Shown here one piece after another: positions 17,303-26,694 of a stretch of 64,000 nt of DNA. Source of the DNA: an uncultured Pseudoxanthomonas sp. (GTDB lineage Bacteria > Pseudomonadota > Gammaproteobacteria > Xanthomonadales > Xanthomonadaceae); NCBI RefSeq assembly GCF_946886695.1, contig NZ_CAMPJD010000018.1, positions 4,001 through 68,000 on the forward strand, in the 5' to 3' direction. The position numbers were made by a program, and so were the translations under genes. The notes beneath the pieces were generated by a model. That model ran no database searches. It had not been told where the DNA came from and saw only the letters and a list, made by a program, of their open reading frames with translations. How positions within the stretch are numbered: position 1 is the stretch's first letter; the number at the start of each line of letters is the position of its first letter.

Positions 17303-17749
17303 ATGCGTCTCCCACAGCTGCCCGTGCTCGCTTTCGCCCTGCTCCTCAGCGGCTGCGCCAACGGCGGGCCATGGGTCGAAGTGGGCGGCGAGCGTTTCAC
17401 GGTGGAGATCGCCGATGACGATGCCGAACGTGCGCGCGGGTTGATGTTCCGTGACGAGCTGGCCACCGGCACCGGCATGCTCTTCATCCACGACGCCGAA
17501 GAGCCGCAGGCGTACTGGATGAAGAACACCCGCATCGCACTGGATATCCTCTACTTCGACACCGGCCGCAAGCTGGTGTCGCAGCAGCGCAACGTGCCGC
17601 CCTGTTCCGGCGGCAATGCCTGCCCGTCCTACCCCAGCGCCCGGCCGGCCCGTTACGTGCTTGAACTCAATGCAGGCGAAGCGGAGCGGCTGAAGTTGCA
17701 GGATGGCGCGGAACTCGGCCTCGGCGATGGCATTCCACCCGTCCGCTGA
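17303..17749 (+). CDS. DUF192 lipoprotein
   Basis: A 148-residue DUF192 protein. The N-terminus is a lipoprotein signal peptide (MRLPQLPVLAFALLLSGC, lipobox LSGC with Cys at about residue 18), so the mature protein is probably membrane-tethered in the periplasm. The DUF192 core is evident: RARGLMFRDELATGTGMLFI, YWMKNTRIALDILYFD and YVLELNAGEAERLKL. The function of DUF192 is not established. It stands alone, upstream of the SirB1-like gene by under 40 bases. Confidence 0.87.
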   Translation: MRLPQLPVLAFALLLSGCANGGPWVEVGGERFTVEIADDDAERARGLMFRDELATGTGMLFIHDAEEPQAYWMKNTRIALDILYFDTGRKLVSQQRNVPPCSGGNACPSYPSARPARYVLELNAGEAERLKLQDGAELGLGDGIPPVR

Positions 17750-17787
17750 GGCTTGATTGTCGGCGCGAACGGCCGCACTCTGTGGCC

Positions 17788-18636
17788 ATGGGGGATCGAC
17801 TGACATTGCCGGAATGGAATGCGTTGGCCAGCCAGGCGGACGAGACCGTCCCGCTGCTGGAAACCGCGCTGCTGATCGCGCGCGACGAGTACCCCGACCT
17901 GGACGCCGATCTCTACGACACGCTCGTCCAGAGCCATGCCGAACACCTGCGCCACGAGATCGACACCATCGAGCCGTGGCCGCTGAAGATGGCCGCGATC
18001 AACCGGCACCTGTTCGACGAACTGGGCTATACCGGCAACCACGACGAGTACTACGACCCGCGCAACAGCTACCTCAACCAGGTGTTCGAGCGCCGGCTGG
18101 GCAACCCGGTGTCGCTGGCGATGGTGCAGATCGAAGTAGCCCACCGGCTGGGCGTGCCGCTGGACGGCGTGTCCTTCCCCGGCCATTTCCTGGTGCGCCT
18201 GCCGGTAGACGACGGCCTGCTGGTGATGGACCCCTTCAACGGTGGCCGCCCGCTGGGCGTGGACGAACTGCGCGAACGCGCCAAGCCGCACCTGGGCGGC
18301 GATGTCCCCGATGATGCGGCGCTGCTGCACATCCTCAACCCTGCCTCACCACGCGCGATCCTGGTGCGCACGCTGCGCAACCTGCACGGCGTGTACGCCG
18401 AGCGCGAGGAGTGGGACCGCGCCGCGCGCAGCGTCGATCGCGTGCTCAAACTGACGCCCGACCAGCCGGATGCCCTGCGCGACCGCGGCCTGGCCTACCT
18501 GAAGATGGATCACCGCCATGGCGCCCAGCGCGACCTGACGCGCTATCTGCAACTGGCACCGGAAGCGAACGACGCCTCGGCGATCCGCGAACAGCTGGTG
18601 GAGCTCAGCGCAGTGCGTGCCTCGCGGATGCATTGA
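17788..18636 (+). CDS. SirB1 family protein (transglutaminase-like, TPR)
   Basis: A 282-residue SirB1-type protein: an N-terminal transglutaminase-like domain with NHDEYYDPRNSYLNQVFERR, GNPVSLAMVQIEVAHRLG and GVSFPGHFLVRL, followed by a C-terminal tetratricopeptide pair (VDRVLKLTPDQPDALRDRGL, then LTRYLQLAPEAND). The catalytic Cys of true transglutaminases is replaced, as is common in the family, so it is probably not an active crosslinker. A GTG at 17782 would add two residues; ATG 17788 is preferred. Its stop overlaps the next gene (TGATG). Confidence 0.87.
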   Translation: MGDRLTLPEWNALASQADETVPLLETALLIARDEYPDLDADLYDTLVQSHAEHLRHEIDTIEPWPLKMAAINRHLFDELGYTGNHDEYYDPRNSYLNQVFERRLGNPVSLAMVQIEVAHRLGVPLDGVSFPGHFLVRLPVDDGLLVMDPFNGGRPLGVDELRERAKPHLGGDVPDDAALLHILNPASPRAILVRTLRNLHGVYAEREEWDRAARSVDRVLKLTPDQPDALRDRGLAYLKMDHRHGAQRDLTRYLQLAPEANDASAIREQLVELSAVRASRMH

Positions 18637-19262
18637 TGCGCGGCATGGTGATCACTTCCGTGATAGGCGTCTGGCTGTCGCCCGTCATCGCGGTTGCCGA
18701 AGCCCAGCGCGCTGTCGAGGAACCTGTACTTCTGGAGTTCGTTCGCGACTACGCCGCCACGGCTGGCCTGAGTGAGTTGAAGACCGCCAAGCTCAAGCCG
18801 GGTGCCAGCGAGATCAGGATCTGGACCGGTTTCGGGGTGATCTCCCCCGACCACGCCGTAGTCATCTCGGTGGTCCCAGGCCAGCCAGTCAAGGGGCGCG
18901 CCCTCAACCGCTTTAGTTACGATCCGGACGATAGCGAAGACATGCGCGAACTATTGAGTGAGTGCGCATCTGCTCCGCAATACCGGGAGGACATGGTGAT
19001 CTGCGATGCGAAGCTCGCACGGCCGGTTGATTGGGAGGCGCTATACAAACGGATAGATCGCCTGGGCATCACGGTGCTGCCGGACGAGTCTTCACTGCCG
19101 CCTACGGAACATCGGGTTCATGACGGCGCCGCCATTTTGGTCGAGATCGCGGCACCTGATGGATATCGCGCCTACTCTTACTCGAACCCCATGTTTCGGA
19201 GTGAGCCTGAGGCTCAAGCCGCCCTCGGGATCATGCGTGCCGTGAACAACGTATTCAACTGA
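18636..19262 (+). CDS. Secreted protein of unknown function
   Basis: A 208-residue protein with an N-terminal signal-like segment (MRGMVITSVIGVWLSPVIAVAEA) and no recognised domain. It begins inside the stop of the SirB1-like gene (TGATG), so it uses coupled translation. Its codon use is noticeably less GC-rich than its neighbours (for instance CTATTGAGT, ATACAAACGG, GATTGG), which suggests a younger, perhaps transferred gene. A few residues (ISVVPGQPVKGRALNRFSYD, LVEIAAPDGYRAYSYSNPMF) look like a beta-rich fold. Convergent with the rubredoxin gene. Confidence 0.6.
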   Translation: MRGMVITSVIGVWLSPVIAVAEAQRAVEEPVLLEFVRDYAATAGLSELKTAKLKPGASEIRIWTGFGVISPDHAVVISVVPGQPVKGRALNRFSYDPDDSEDMRELLSECASAPQYREDMVICDAKLARPVDWEALYKRIDRLGITVLPDESSLPPTEHRVHDGAAILVEIAAPDGYRAYSYSNPMFRSEPEAQAALGIMRAVNNVFN

Positions 19263-19279
19263 ATAAGACGAGCTGAGCC

Positions 19280-19474
19280 TCAGGGCTCCAGCTCCACCAT
19301 CTCGAAATCGTCCTTGCCCACGCCGCAGTCGGGGCAGGTCCAGTCGTCCGGGATGTCTTCCCAGCGCGTGCCCGGGGCGATGCCTTCTTCCGGCAGGCCG
19401 TCGGCCTCGGCGTAGATGAAGCCGCAGACCACGCACATCCAGGTGCGGAAGATGGTGGTGGTGGCGTCGGTCAT
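19280..19474 (-). CDS. Rubredoxin
   Basis: A 64-residue one-iron electron carrier. The iron-binding pairs are present: CVVCG after 13 residues and CPDCG about 33 residues later, with the typical [17 protein letters not shown] stretch. The start at 19474 (MTDATTTIF) gives normal rubredoxin length; the frame is open further but the extension would overlap thiE's upstream region. Divergent from thiE, which is the usual neighbour in xanthomonads. Likely partners are rubredoxin reductases or alkane/other oxygenases elsewhere; not seen in this window. Confidence 0.93.
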   Translation of the reverse strand: MTDATTTIFRTWMCVVCGFIYAEADGLPEEGIAPGTRWEDIPDDWTCPDCGVGKDDFEMVELEP

Positions 19475-19539
19475 CGGATAATGCACGCTGGAAGGAGCGG
19501 CCATTGTCCCACCGCCGCCCGTGCACCGGAAGTTCACCC

Positions 19540-20175
19540 ATGACAGCCCTGCCGCCGTCCGTCCGCACTGCCCGCGGGCTGTACCTGATCACGCCGGAAG
19601 AACCCGACACTGCGCGCCTGCTGGCGCGCGTGACTGCCGTACTCCCTTATGCCACGTGGTTGCAGTACCGGCAGAAGGACGCGGATGCCGGCCTTCGCCA
19701 CGTGCAGGCGGCGGCCCTGCAAGCACTTTGCGCGCGGGCGAACGTGCCGCTGATCATCAACGACGATGTGGCGCTGGCAGAGGCCGTCGGTGCCTGCGGC
19801 GTCCATCTGGGGGAAGACGACGGCGATCTCGCCGCCGCACGCAGCCGCCTGGGCGTGCACGCCATCGTCGGCGCCTCGTGCTACGACGATGCCGCGCTGG
19901 CCAAGCGCGCGGTGGCCGCAGGCGCCAGCTACGTCGCGTTCGGGGCCTTCTTTCCCACCACCAGCAAAATCACAACGCGACGCGCCACGCCGGCCTTGCT
20001 GGCCGGCGCCGCAGCGCTGGGCGTCCCGCGGGTGGCGATAGGCGGGATTACCCCGGACAATATGGGGCCGCTGGTGGCGGCCGGCGCCGACCTGGCTGCC
20101 GTGATCGGCGGCGTGTTCGAGGCGACCGACCCGGTGGCCGCAGCGATCGCCTATCGACGCGGCTTCGGCTTCTGA
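19540..20175 (+). CDS. thiE: Thiamine phosphate synthase ThiE
   Basis: A 211-residue TIM-barrel enzyme (EC 2.5.1.3) that joins the pyrimidine and thiazole halves of thiamine. Motifs: [11 protein letters not shown] (Q/R-K phosphate region), [38 protein letters not shown] and [11 protein letters not shown]. The start at 19540 is 13 codons inside the open frame and gives the conserved beginning. It lies just upstream of hemL, with a repeat pair between. Coenzyme synthesis genes otherwise are not clustered here. Confidence 0.94.
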   Translation: MTALPPSVRTARGLYLITPEEPDTARLLARVTAVLPYATWLQYRQKDADAGLRHVQAAALQALCARANVPLIINDDVALAEAVGACGVHLGEDDGDLAAARSRLGVHAIVGASCYDDAALAKRAVAAGASYVAFGAFFPTTSKITTRRATPALLAGAAALGVPRVAIGGITPDNMGPLVAAGADLAAVIGGVFEATDPVAAAIAYRRGFGF

Positions 20176-20185
20176 TCCTGCTCTG

Positions 20186-20250
20186 CAGGAGGGGCTTCAG
20201 CCCCGACCACGACACCTGCAAGAGCCGTCGGGGCTGAAGCCCCTCCTACA
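20186..20250. repeat. Inverted pair of family B palindromic repeats
   Basis: CAGGAGGGGCTTCAGCCCCG-type copy at 20186-20208 faces its reverse complement at 20227-20250. Placed between thiE and hemL. A third, single copy is at 32797-32820. Confidence 0.85.
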
Positions 20251-20270
20251 AAGTTCTCCCCTGGAATCCC

Positions 20271-21563
20271 ATGAACCACGACACCTCCCACGCCCTCTTC
20301 ACCCGCGCCCAGGAACTTCTTCCTGGTGGCGTCAATTCGCCGGTACGCGCGTTCAAGTCCGTGGGCGGTGAACCGTTCTTCGTGCAGCGTGCGGACGGCG
20401 CCTGGTTGCATGACGTGGATGGCAACCGCTACATCGACTACGTCGGCTCCTGGGGCCCGATGATCGTCGGCCACAACCATCCGGCCGTGCGCGAGGCAGT
20501 ACAGGCGGCGATCCAGAACGGTCTGTCGTTCGGCGCGCCCTGCCCGGCCGAAGTGACGATGGCGGAAACGATCACGCGGCTGGTGCCGTCCTGCGAGATG
20601 GTGCGCATGGTCAACTCCGGCACCGAGGCAACGCTGTCGGCGATCCGCCTGGCGCGCGGCGCCACCGGCCGCAACCGCATCGTCAAGTTCGAAGGCTGCT
20701 ACCACGGCCACGGCGACTCGTTCCTGGTCAAGGCCGGCAGCGGCATGCTGACGCTGGGCGTGCCGACCTCGCCCGGCGTGCCGGCGGGCCTGAGCGAACT
20801 GACTTTGACGCTGAGCTACAACGACTTCGAAGGCGCCACCGCGCTGTTCGAGCAGTACGGCCCCGAGATCGCCTGCCTGATCATCGAACCCGTGGTCGGC
20901 AACGCCAACTGCCTGCCGCCGCGCGAAGGCTACCTGCAGCATCTGCGCGCCCTGTGCACGCAGCATGGCGCGCTGCTGATCTTCGATGAAGTGATGACCG
21001 GCTTCCGCGTGGCGCTGGGCGGCGCGCAGGCGCACTACGGCATCACGCCGGACCTGACCACGTTCGGCAAGATCATCGGCGGCGGCATGCCGGTGGGTGC
21101 CTACGGTGGCCGCCGTGACCTGATGCAGCAGATCGCGCCGGCCGGCCCGATCTACCAGGCCGGCACGCTGAGCGGCAATCCGGTGGCGATGGCCGCGGGC
21201 CTGGCGATGCTGGAGCTGATCCAGGCCCCGGGTTTCCACGACGGGCTCGCCGCCGCGACGGCAGCGCTGTGCGAAGGGATGGAAGCCGCCGCGCGTGCTG
21301 CCGGCGTGCCGCTCACGACGACCCGCGTCGGCGCGATGTTCGGCCTCTTCTTCACCGACCAGCAGGTGGATACCTACGCGCAGGCCGTGGCCTGCGACAC
21401 CGCGGCGTTCAACCGTTTCTTCCACGCCATGCTGGAACGCGGCGTGTACCTGGCGCCGTCGGCGTTCGAGGCCGGCTTTATGTCCAGCGCGCACACGCCC
21501 GAAGTGATCGAGGCGACGCTCGCCGCCGCCCGCGAGGCGTTCAAGGTGGTCGCGACTGGATGA
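20271..21563 (+). CDS. hemL: Glutamate-1-semialdehyde 2,1-aminomutase
   Basis: A 430-residue PLP enzyme (EC 5.4.3.8) that makes 5-aminolevulinate, the first haem precursor in the C5 pathway. The PLP lysine is in [18 protein letters not shown], and [37 protein letters not shown] and [14 protein letters not shown] are all standard. The start is the first ATG after the repeat pair, with N-terminus [20 protein letters not shown] as expected. Its stop overlaps the next gene (ATGA). hemL follows thiE in related genomes, consistent with this layout. Confidence 0.97.
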   Translation: MNHDTSHALFTRAQELLPGGVNSPVRAFKSVGGEPFFVQRADGAWLHDVDGNRYIDYVGSWGPMIVGHNHPAVREAVQAAIQNGLSFGAPCPAEVTMAETITRLVPSCEMVRMVNSGTEATLSAIRLARGATGRNRIVKFEGCYHGHGDSFLVKAGSGMLTLGVPTSPGVPAGLSELTLTLSYNDFEGATALFEQYGPEIACLIIEPVVGNANCLPPREGYLQHLRALCTQHGALLIFDEVMTGFRVALGGAQAHYGITPDLTTFGKIIGGGMPVGAYGGRRDLMQQIAPAGPIYQAGTLSGNPVAMAAGLAMLELIQAPGFHDGLAAATAALCEGMEAAARAAGVPLTTTRVGAMFGLFFTDQQVDTYAQAVACDTAAFNRFFHAMLERGVYLAPSAFEAGFMSSAHTPEVIEATLAAAREAFKVVATG

Positions 21564-22189
21564 AGCCGCGCATCCACCAGGTGCTGTTCGATTTCGACGG
21601 CGTCCTGGCGCACTACCGGCACGAAGTCCGGATCGCTCACCTCGCCGCGCATGCCGGCTGTGAACACGAGCGCGTGCGCGAGGTGCTGTTCGTATCGGGG
21701 CTGGAAACCGAATACGACAGCGGCAGTGTCGACACGGACACTTACCTGCAGCGGCTCGGCGAAGGGATCGGCGCTGCCATTGACGAGGACGCATGGATCG
21801 CCTCGCGGATGGCCGGCAGCACGGCCATGGACGACGTGCTGACCCGTGTCACTGCACTGCACGCAGACGTGGCGATGGGCGTGCTGACCAACAACGGGGC
21901 CATGATGACGCAGGCCATCCCGCGCATCGTCGCGCCGCTGGCGGCGCGGATCGAGGGCCGCGTGCTGACCAGTGGCGGCCTGCAGCGCCGCAAACCCGCA
22001 CCGGCCACCTTCACGCATGCGCTGGAACTGCTCGGCTGGGATGCTGCCAGCACGCTGTTCGTCGACGACAAGTTCACCAACGTGCAGGGCGCGCGCGAAG
22101 CCGGCCTGCACGCGGAGACCGTGACCGACGGACGCACGCTCGGCAAGGCGCTGAAACGCTACGCCTTCGGCCCCCAGACCGGCTGGTGA
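21560..22189 (+). CDS. HAD superfamily phosphatase
   Basis: A 209-residue HAD hydrolase with motif [11 protein letters not shown], motif [10 protein letters not shown], motif [12 protein letters not shown] and motif [14 protein letters not shown], plus a helical cap between motifs I and II; this is the subfamily I pattern of small-molecule phosphatases such as phosphoglycolate phosphatase. Both Asp of motif I (DFD) are present, so it should be catalytic. It overlaps the hemL stop by four bases. The natural substrate cannot be told from sequence. Confidence 0.88.
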   Translation: MKPRIHQVLFDFDGVLAHYRHEVRIAHLAAHAGCEHERVREVLFVSGLETEYDSGSVDTDTYLQRLGEGIGAAIDEDAWIASRMAGSTAMDDVLTRVTALHADVAMGVLTNNGAMMTQAIPRIVAPLAARIEGRVLTSGGLQRRKPAPATFTHALELLGWDAASTLFVDDKFTNVQGAREAGLHAETVTDGRTLGKALKRYAFGPQTGW

Positions 22190-22259
22190 CCGGTCTGGTT
22201 TGAACCTTGATTGATCCGGCGACGGGACACTGGTGCCCACCCACCGGAGAACCGTCGTC

Positions 22260-23384
22260 ATGCGCTTCATTCCACGCACATTCCACCTGGCCTGCGCGCT
22301 CCTGCTGGCCACCCTCGCCACACCGCTGCACGCGGCGGATACAGGCAGGATCCTGATCGTCGTCAGCGGCGAAGGCCGCGACCAGGGCAAGACGCGCCCG
22401 GGCTACGAGTTCGACGAACTGTCGCAGGCGTGGCTGATCTTCAAGGCGAACGGCTTCGCCATTGATGTCGCCAGTCCGCAAGGGGGTGCCGTGGAAGCCG
22501 ACAAGTACAACCCGCAGGAACCCTTCAATGCCGCCCTGCTCGCCGATGCGGACGCCACACGCGTGCTCGCCGACACACGGAAAACCCGTGACGTGAAGGC
22601 GAGTGACTACGCCGCCATCTACGTGGTCGGCGGCAAGGGCGCGATGTTCGACCTGCCGCGCGATGCTGCGCTGGCATCGCTGCTTGCCGATGCGTACGAA
22701 CACGGCGCGGTGATCGGCGCGGTCTGCCACGGACCGGCCGCGCTCGTCGACGTCCGTCTGCGCAATGGCTCATCGCTCGTGGACGGCAAGACCTTGACCG
22801 GCTTCACCAACGAAGAAGAAGCCCTGTTCGGCAAGCGCTGGGCGAAGGAGTTTCCCTGGTTGCTGGAAGACAGGCTGCGCGAGCGCGGTGCGCGCTGGGA
22901 GGAAGCAGCGCTGATGATGGTGAAGGTCGTCGTGGATGGTCGCCTCGTCACCGGGCAGAACCCCTACTCCACCGCGGGCGTCGCCGAGGCCATCGTGCGC
23001 GCGACGGGGCGCACGCCCGTCGCGCGCACGCCGTGGCGGGACGAACTGACGATGGCGCTCGCGGCACAAGCGCGCGAGGGCGATATCGAGGGCGTCGCGG
23101 CCGCCCTGTCGACCGACACCACGCGCTACCACGTCGACCTGCTCGGTCTGCTGGGCTACTACCAGGCGCAAGCCGCCACCCGCGACGATGACGTGCGCCA
23201 TGCCCTGCAGCTGATGCAACTGGCGATGCCGTACATGGCGCAACCCGAACTGAAACTCGGTGCCGCCGAAGCGCATCTGCGACTGGGTGAGCGTGCGCAG
23301 GCCAAGGCACTGGTGCAGCGTCTGCTGGAAGGCAAGCCCGACATGGAAGAAGCTAGGGCCCTCCTGCAACGCATCGACGGTTGA
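22260..23384 (+). CDS. Secreted DJ-1/PfpI domain protein with helical tail
   Basis: A 374-residue exported protein: a signal peptide (MRFIPRTFHLACALLLATLATPLHA by its N-terminal character), then a DJ-1/PfpI domain with the nucleophile elbow AVCHGPAALV (Cys followed by His) and GYEFDELSQAWLIF, then about 110 residues of helical repeat resembling TPR (LRLGERAQAKALVQRLLEGK). The start at 22260 is chosen because GGAGA lies 9 bases upstream. Only three bases separate its stop from the response regulator start, so it is probably cotranscribed with the two-component system, which may be why both exist together. DJ-1 family proteins include deglycases, chaperones and amidases; here the role is unknown. 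Confidence 0.82.
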   Translation: MRFIPRTFHLACALLLATLATPLHAADTGRILIVVSGEGRDQGKTRPGYEFDELSQAWLIFKANGFAIDVASPQGGAVEADKYNPQEPFNAALLADADATRVLADTRKTRDVKASDYAAIYVVGGKGAMFDLPRDAALASLLADAYEHGAVIGAVCHGPAALVDVRLRNGSSLVDGKTLTGFTNEEEALFGKRWAKEFPWLLEDRLRERGARWEEAALMMVKVVVDGRLVTGQNPYSTAGVAEAIVRATGRTPVARTPWRDELTMALAAQAREGDIEGVAAALSTDTTRYHVDLLGLLGYYQAQAATRDDDVRHALQLMQLAMPYMAQPELKLGAAEAHLRLGERAQAKALVQRLLEGKPDMEEARALLQRIDG

Positions 23385-23387
23385 ACG

Positions 23388-24077
23388 ATGAAGCCTTCCG
23401 CGCTCCGCATCCTGGTGATCGAGGACAACCCGTTGCTGCGCGCGCAGCTCGATGGTCTGCTCACGGCGGAAGGCATCCATGCCGAGTTCGCCGGCGACGG
23501 ACTGAGTGGACTGCAGATGGCGCTGGCTTCGCCGCCGGACGTGCTGGTGCTGGACCTGGGACTGCCCGGGCTTGACGGCGTCCGTCTCTGCGAGCGCCTG
23601 CGGGCGGAGGCCGACCGGCATGTCCCCGTGCTGATGCTGACCGCACGCGATGCGCTGGAGGACAAGCTGCAGGGCTTCCGTGCCGGCGCCGACGACTACC
23701 TCGTGAAGCCGTTCGCGGGCGCGGAGCTGCTGGCGCGCTGCATCGCCCTGTCGCAACGCCACCGTGCCGGGAAGACGCACCTGCTGCGGATCGGCACGCT
23801 GGAGGTAGATCGCCGCTACGGCCATGCGCGCCGCGAGGGCCGCGACCTGGACCTCCATGCCACCAGCTACCAGATCCTGCTGGCGCTTGCCGAGGCCTGG
23901 CCGCGCACGCTGACGCGCAGCGACCTGGTCCAGCGACTGTGGGACGACGCGCCGCCCGAGTCAGATCCCTTGCGGACTCATCTCTATCTGCTGCGGCAGG
24001 CGCTGGACAAACCGTTCGCCACGCCGATGCTGAAGACCGTGCATGGGGTCGGTTTCCGGCTGGAGGCCGACGCATGA
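23388..24077 (+). CDS. Two-component response regulator, OmpR family
   Basis: A 229-residue response regulator: a receiver domain with the acid pair IEDN, phospho-acceptor Asp in LVLDLGLPG, Thr in LTARD and Lys in LVKPF, then a winged-helix DNA-binding domain with TSYQILLALAEAWPRTLTRSDLVQRLW and HLYLLRQALDKPFATP. It starts three bases after the DJ-1 gene stop and its own stop overlaps the histidine kinase ATG (ATGA), so the three genes form a coupled unit. Target genes are unknown; the DJ-1 gene is the obvious first candidate. Confidence 0.93.
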   Translation: MKPSALRILVIEDNPLLRAQLDGLLTAEGIHAEFAGDGLSGLQMALASPPDVLVLDLGLPGLDGVRLCERLRAEADRHVPVLMLTARDALEDKLQGFRAGADDYLVKPFAGAELLARCIALSQRHRAGKTHLLRIGTLEVDRRYGHARREGRDLDLHATSYQILLALAEAWPRTLTRSDLVQRLWDDAPPESDPLRTHLYLLRQALDKPFATPMLKTVHGVGFRLEADA

Positions 24078-25354
24078 TGCCTTCCAGCCCGCCGCGCCGA
24101 CGCCTGCGCAACCGCCTGATGCTGGCGTTCGCCGGCTTCACCGTGCTGGTCGCTGCCGTGTTCGCGCTGTACGTCGTGCTGTTCGTGTACGCGGTGGAAG
24201 ACCAGCTCTTCGAGACGATGCTGGACCGCGAGGTTGCCGCACAGCAGGCATACCAAGAGGAACATGGCGACTGGACTACGCCCCGCGACGGCTTCATGTC
24301 CATCGCGACAACGACGTCGGCCCTGCCCGACGGCATCGCCGAGGTACTGCGCGAGGAGCCGCGACGACGCGAATTCGCCGGCAAGGAGGGCCGCCACTAC
24401 CACCTGCGCTCGCTGCCATCACGCGATGCGGGCGAACCGACCGCATGGCTGGTCGCCGAAGTCAGCTCCCTGCTCGTCGTCCGGCCGATGCGTGCGCAGA
24501 TCGTGCAGTTGCTGGTGTGGTCCGGGGTCGGCACGGTGGCGCTCGCCCTGCTGCTGGGCGGCTGGCTGGCGCGGCGCACCACCGCGCCGCTGTCGCGGCT
24601 GGCGGATGCCGTGGGCGATGCGACACCGGAACGGCTGCCGCCCGGTTTCGCCGCCGGTTTCCCGGACGATGAAGTGGGCGTGGTCGCCCGCCGGCTAGAC
24701 GACCTGATCGCGCGCGTCCGGGACTTCGTCGAGCGCGAACGGGAGTTCACCCGTGACGCCAGCCACGAACTGCGCACGCCGTTGACGGTGATCCGGACCG
24801 CGACGGAACGGTTGGGCATGGAAACCGGTTTGTCCGACGCGGCACGACGCCACCTGGACCACATCGCGCAATCATCGCGCCAGCTCGAACAGACCGTCGC
24901 GCTGCTGCTTTCGCTGGCGCGGGAGCAGGCATCGCCCGAATCGGAGATCAGGACGCCGGTGCTGCCGCTGCTGGAACGCGTCATCGTCGAGCAGTCTCCG
25001 CTGCTGGAGCACAAGCCGGTCGAGGTGCAGGTCGATGTCGCAACCCACGTCTTCACGACACTGCCGGCGACCGTGCTGAACATCCTGCTGTCGAATCTCG
25101 TCGGCAACGCCTTCGCGCACACCCGCGCCGGTCACATCGTCATCAACATGCAAGACAGCGCGTTGCGCATCGCCAATCCCGGTGGCGACGTGCGCGATGT
25201 CGACTTCGAACCCTTCGTGAAAGGCCACGACAGCAGCGGCTTCGGCCTTGGACTGTCGATCGTGCAGCGGCTCTGCGAGCGCCACGGCATCGTGCTGCGG
25301 ATCGATAGCAGAGCGGGCCAGACGATCGCGCGGCTCATACTGCCTGCGGGCTGA
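24074..25354 (+). CDS. Sensor histidine kinase (partner of the OmpR-type regulator)
   Basis: A 426-residue membrane kinase: two transmembrane segments (about residues 16-38 and 150-172) around a short periplasmic sensor region, a HAMP-like linker, the H box TRDASHELRTPLTVIR with the phospho-acceptor His, an N box (NLVGNAFAHT) and an ATP-binding C-terminus. The usual DxGxG ATP motif is altered to ANPGGD, but GFGLGLSIVQRLCERHG is present, so activity is still expected. The sensory domain (residues ~39-149) is Arg/Glu-rich with no known fold. Its stop is directly next to the convergent argD stop. Confidence 0.9.
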   Translation: MMPSSPPRRRLRNRLMLAFAGFTVLVAAVFALYVVLFVYAVEDQLFETMLDREVAAQQAYQEEHGDWTTPRDGFMSIATTTSALPDGIAEVLREEPRRREFAGKEGRHYHLRSLPSRDAGEPTAWLVAEVSSLLVVRPMRAQIVQLLVWSGVGTVALALLLGGWLARRTTAPLSRLADAVGDATPERLPPGFAAGFPDDEVGVVARRLDDLIARVRDFVEREREFTRDASHELRTPLTVIRTATERLGMETGLSDAARRHLDHIAQSSRQLEQTVALLLSLAREQASPESEIRTPVLPLLERVIVEQSPLLEHKPVEVQVDVATHVFTTLPATVLNILLSNLVGNAFAHTRAGHIVINMQDSALRIANPGGDVRDVDFEPFVKGHDSSGFGLGLSIVQRLCERHGIVLRIDSRAGQTIARLILPAG

Positions 25355-26590
25355 TCACGCCACCGTTCGGTCCGCGAACGCGCGCAGCGCGGCGTGCAGG
25401 CGCTGCAGGCCATCGGCCACTTCCGCATCGGTGATGTTGAGCGAAGGCACGAAACGCAGCACGTCGGGGCCGGCCTGCAGCATCAGCAGGCCCTGCGCGG
25501 CGGCCAGGTCGAGCACCTCACCGGCGCGCCCCGCGTACTTCGCATTGAGCACCGCGCCCAGCATCAGGCCACGACCGCGCACCTGCGAGAACAGGCCGAG
25601 TTCCGCATTCATCGCGTCCAGTCCCTTGCGCAACGCGGCCGACTGGCGGGCGACATTGTTGGCGATCTGCGGCGAAGCCAGCTTGCGCAGCGCCACGCGC
25701 GCCACCGCAGCCGCCAGCGGATTGCCGCCGAAGGTGGTGCCGTGTGCGCCGAACTGCATCACCTCGGCCACCTTCGGTCCGGCCAGCATCGCGCCGATCG
25801 GGAAGCCGCCACCCAGCGCCTTGGCCAGCGTCACGATGTCCGGCACCACGCCGTCCTGCCAGTGGGCGAACAGTGTGCCGGTGCGCCCCATGCCCGCCTG
25901 GATTTCGTCCAGCAGCAGCAGCGCACCATGGTGATCGCACAGCGCGCGCACGCCCGCCAGGAACCCGGGCGCGGCCGGCATCACGCCGCCCTCGCCCTGC
26001 ACCGGCTCCAGCATCACGGCAGCCACGTCGCCGCAGGACATGGCGATTTCCAACTGGGTCAGGTCATTGAAATCGACGTAGCGGAAACCAGCGGGCAGGG
26101 GCTCGTAGCCTTCCTGGTACTTCGGTTGCGCCGTCGCCGTCACGGCAGCCAGCGTGCGGCCATGGAAGCTGCCACGGAACGTCACGATCACGCGCTGGTC
26201 CGGTGCGCGACCTTGTGCAGCGGCCCACTTGCGCACCAGCTTGATCGCCGCTTCATTGGCTTCCGCACCGGAGTTGCACAGGAACACGCGCTCGGCGAAG
26301 CGCGACGCGGTGACCAGTTCCTCGGCCAGGCGCAGCGGTGGCTCGCTGTAGAAGACATTGCTGGTATGCCACAGCTTGCCCGCCTGCTCGGTCAGGGCCG
26401 CGACCAGGTCGGGATCGTTGTGGCCCAGCCCGCAGACGGCGATGCCCGCCGACAGGTCCAGGTATTCGCGGCCCTCGCTGTCCCACACCCGTGCGCCCTG
26501 GCCGCGCTCCAGGATCACCTCGCGCGGACGGTAGACCGGCAGGTAGTAACGCTGTCCGTTCGACAGCAGGTCGGGAGTCGTGGTGCTCAT
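25355..26590 (-). CDS. argD: Acetylornithine / succinylornithine-type aminotransferase
   Basis: A 411-residue class III PLP aminotransferase. PLP lysine in TLAKALGGGFPIGAML, with NSGAEANEAAIKLVRKW, FHGRTLAAVTATAQPKYQ and LLDEIQAGMGRTG. The family covers acetylornithine (ArgD), succinylornithine (AstC) and N-succinyl-diaminopimelate transaminases, and the same enzyme may serve arginine and lysine synthesis, so ArgD is the best but not the only name. No other arginine gene is nearby. The start at 26590 is 33 codons inside the open frame and begins at the conserved region. Confidence 0.88.
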   Translation of the reverse strand: MSTTTPDLLSNGQRYYLPVYRPREVILERGQGARVWDSEGREYLDLSAGIAVCGLGHNDPDLVAALTEQAGKLWHTSNVFYSEPPLRLAEELVTASRFAERVFLCNSGAEANEAAIKLVRKWAAAQGRAPDQRVIVTFRGSFHGRTLAAVTATAQPKYQEGYEPLPAGFRYVDFNDLTQLEIAMSCGDVAAVMLEPVQGEGGVMPAAPGFLAGVRALCDHHGALLLLDEIQAGMGRTGTLFAHWQDGVVPDIVTLAKALGGGFPIGAMLAGPKVAEVMQFGAHGTTFGGNPLAAAVARVALRKLASPQIANNVARQSAALRKGLDAMNAELGLFSQVRGRGLMLGAVLNAKYAGRAGEVLDLAAAQGLLMLQAGPDVLRFVPSLNITDAEVADGLQRLHAALRAFADRTVA

Positions 26591-26694
26591 GGTCTGGCAG
26601 GCAGCAGGCGGGGGCCATATTGTGACGCAAGCGGGCAGGCACCGCAGGCAGGGGCCGAGGCAGGCAGCCACGTGTTGGTGCATCATGGCGACCC

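Noticed and set aside
20151..21794. 547-codon minus-strand frame opposite hemL
   Set aside because: Antisense to hemL and the HAD gene; no conserved domain.
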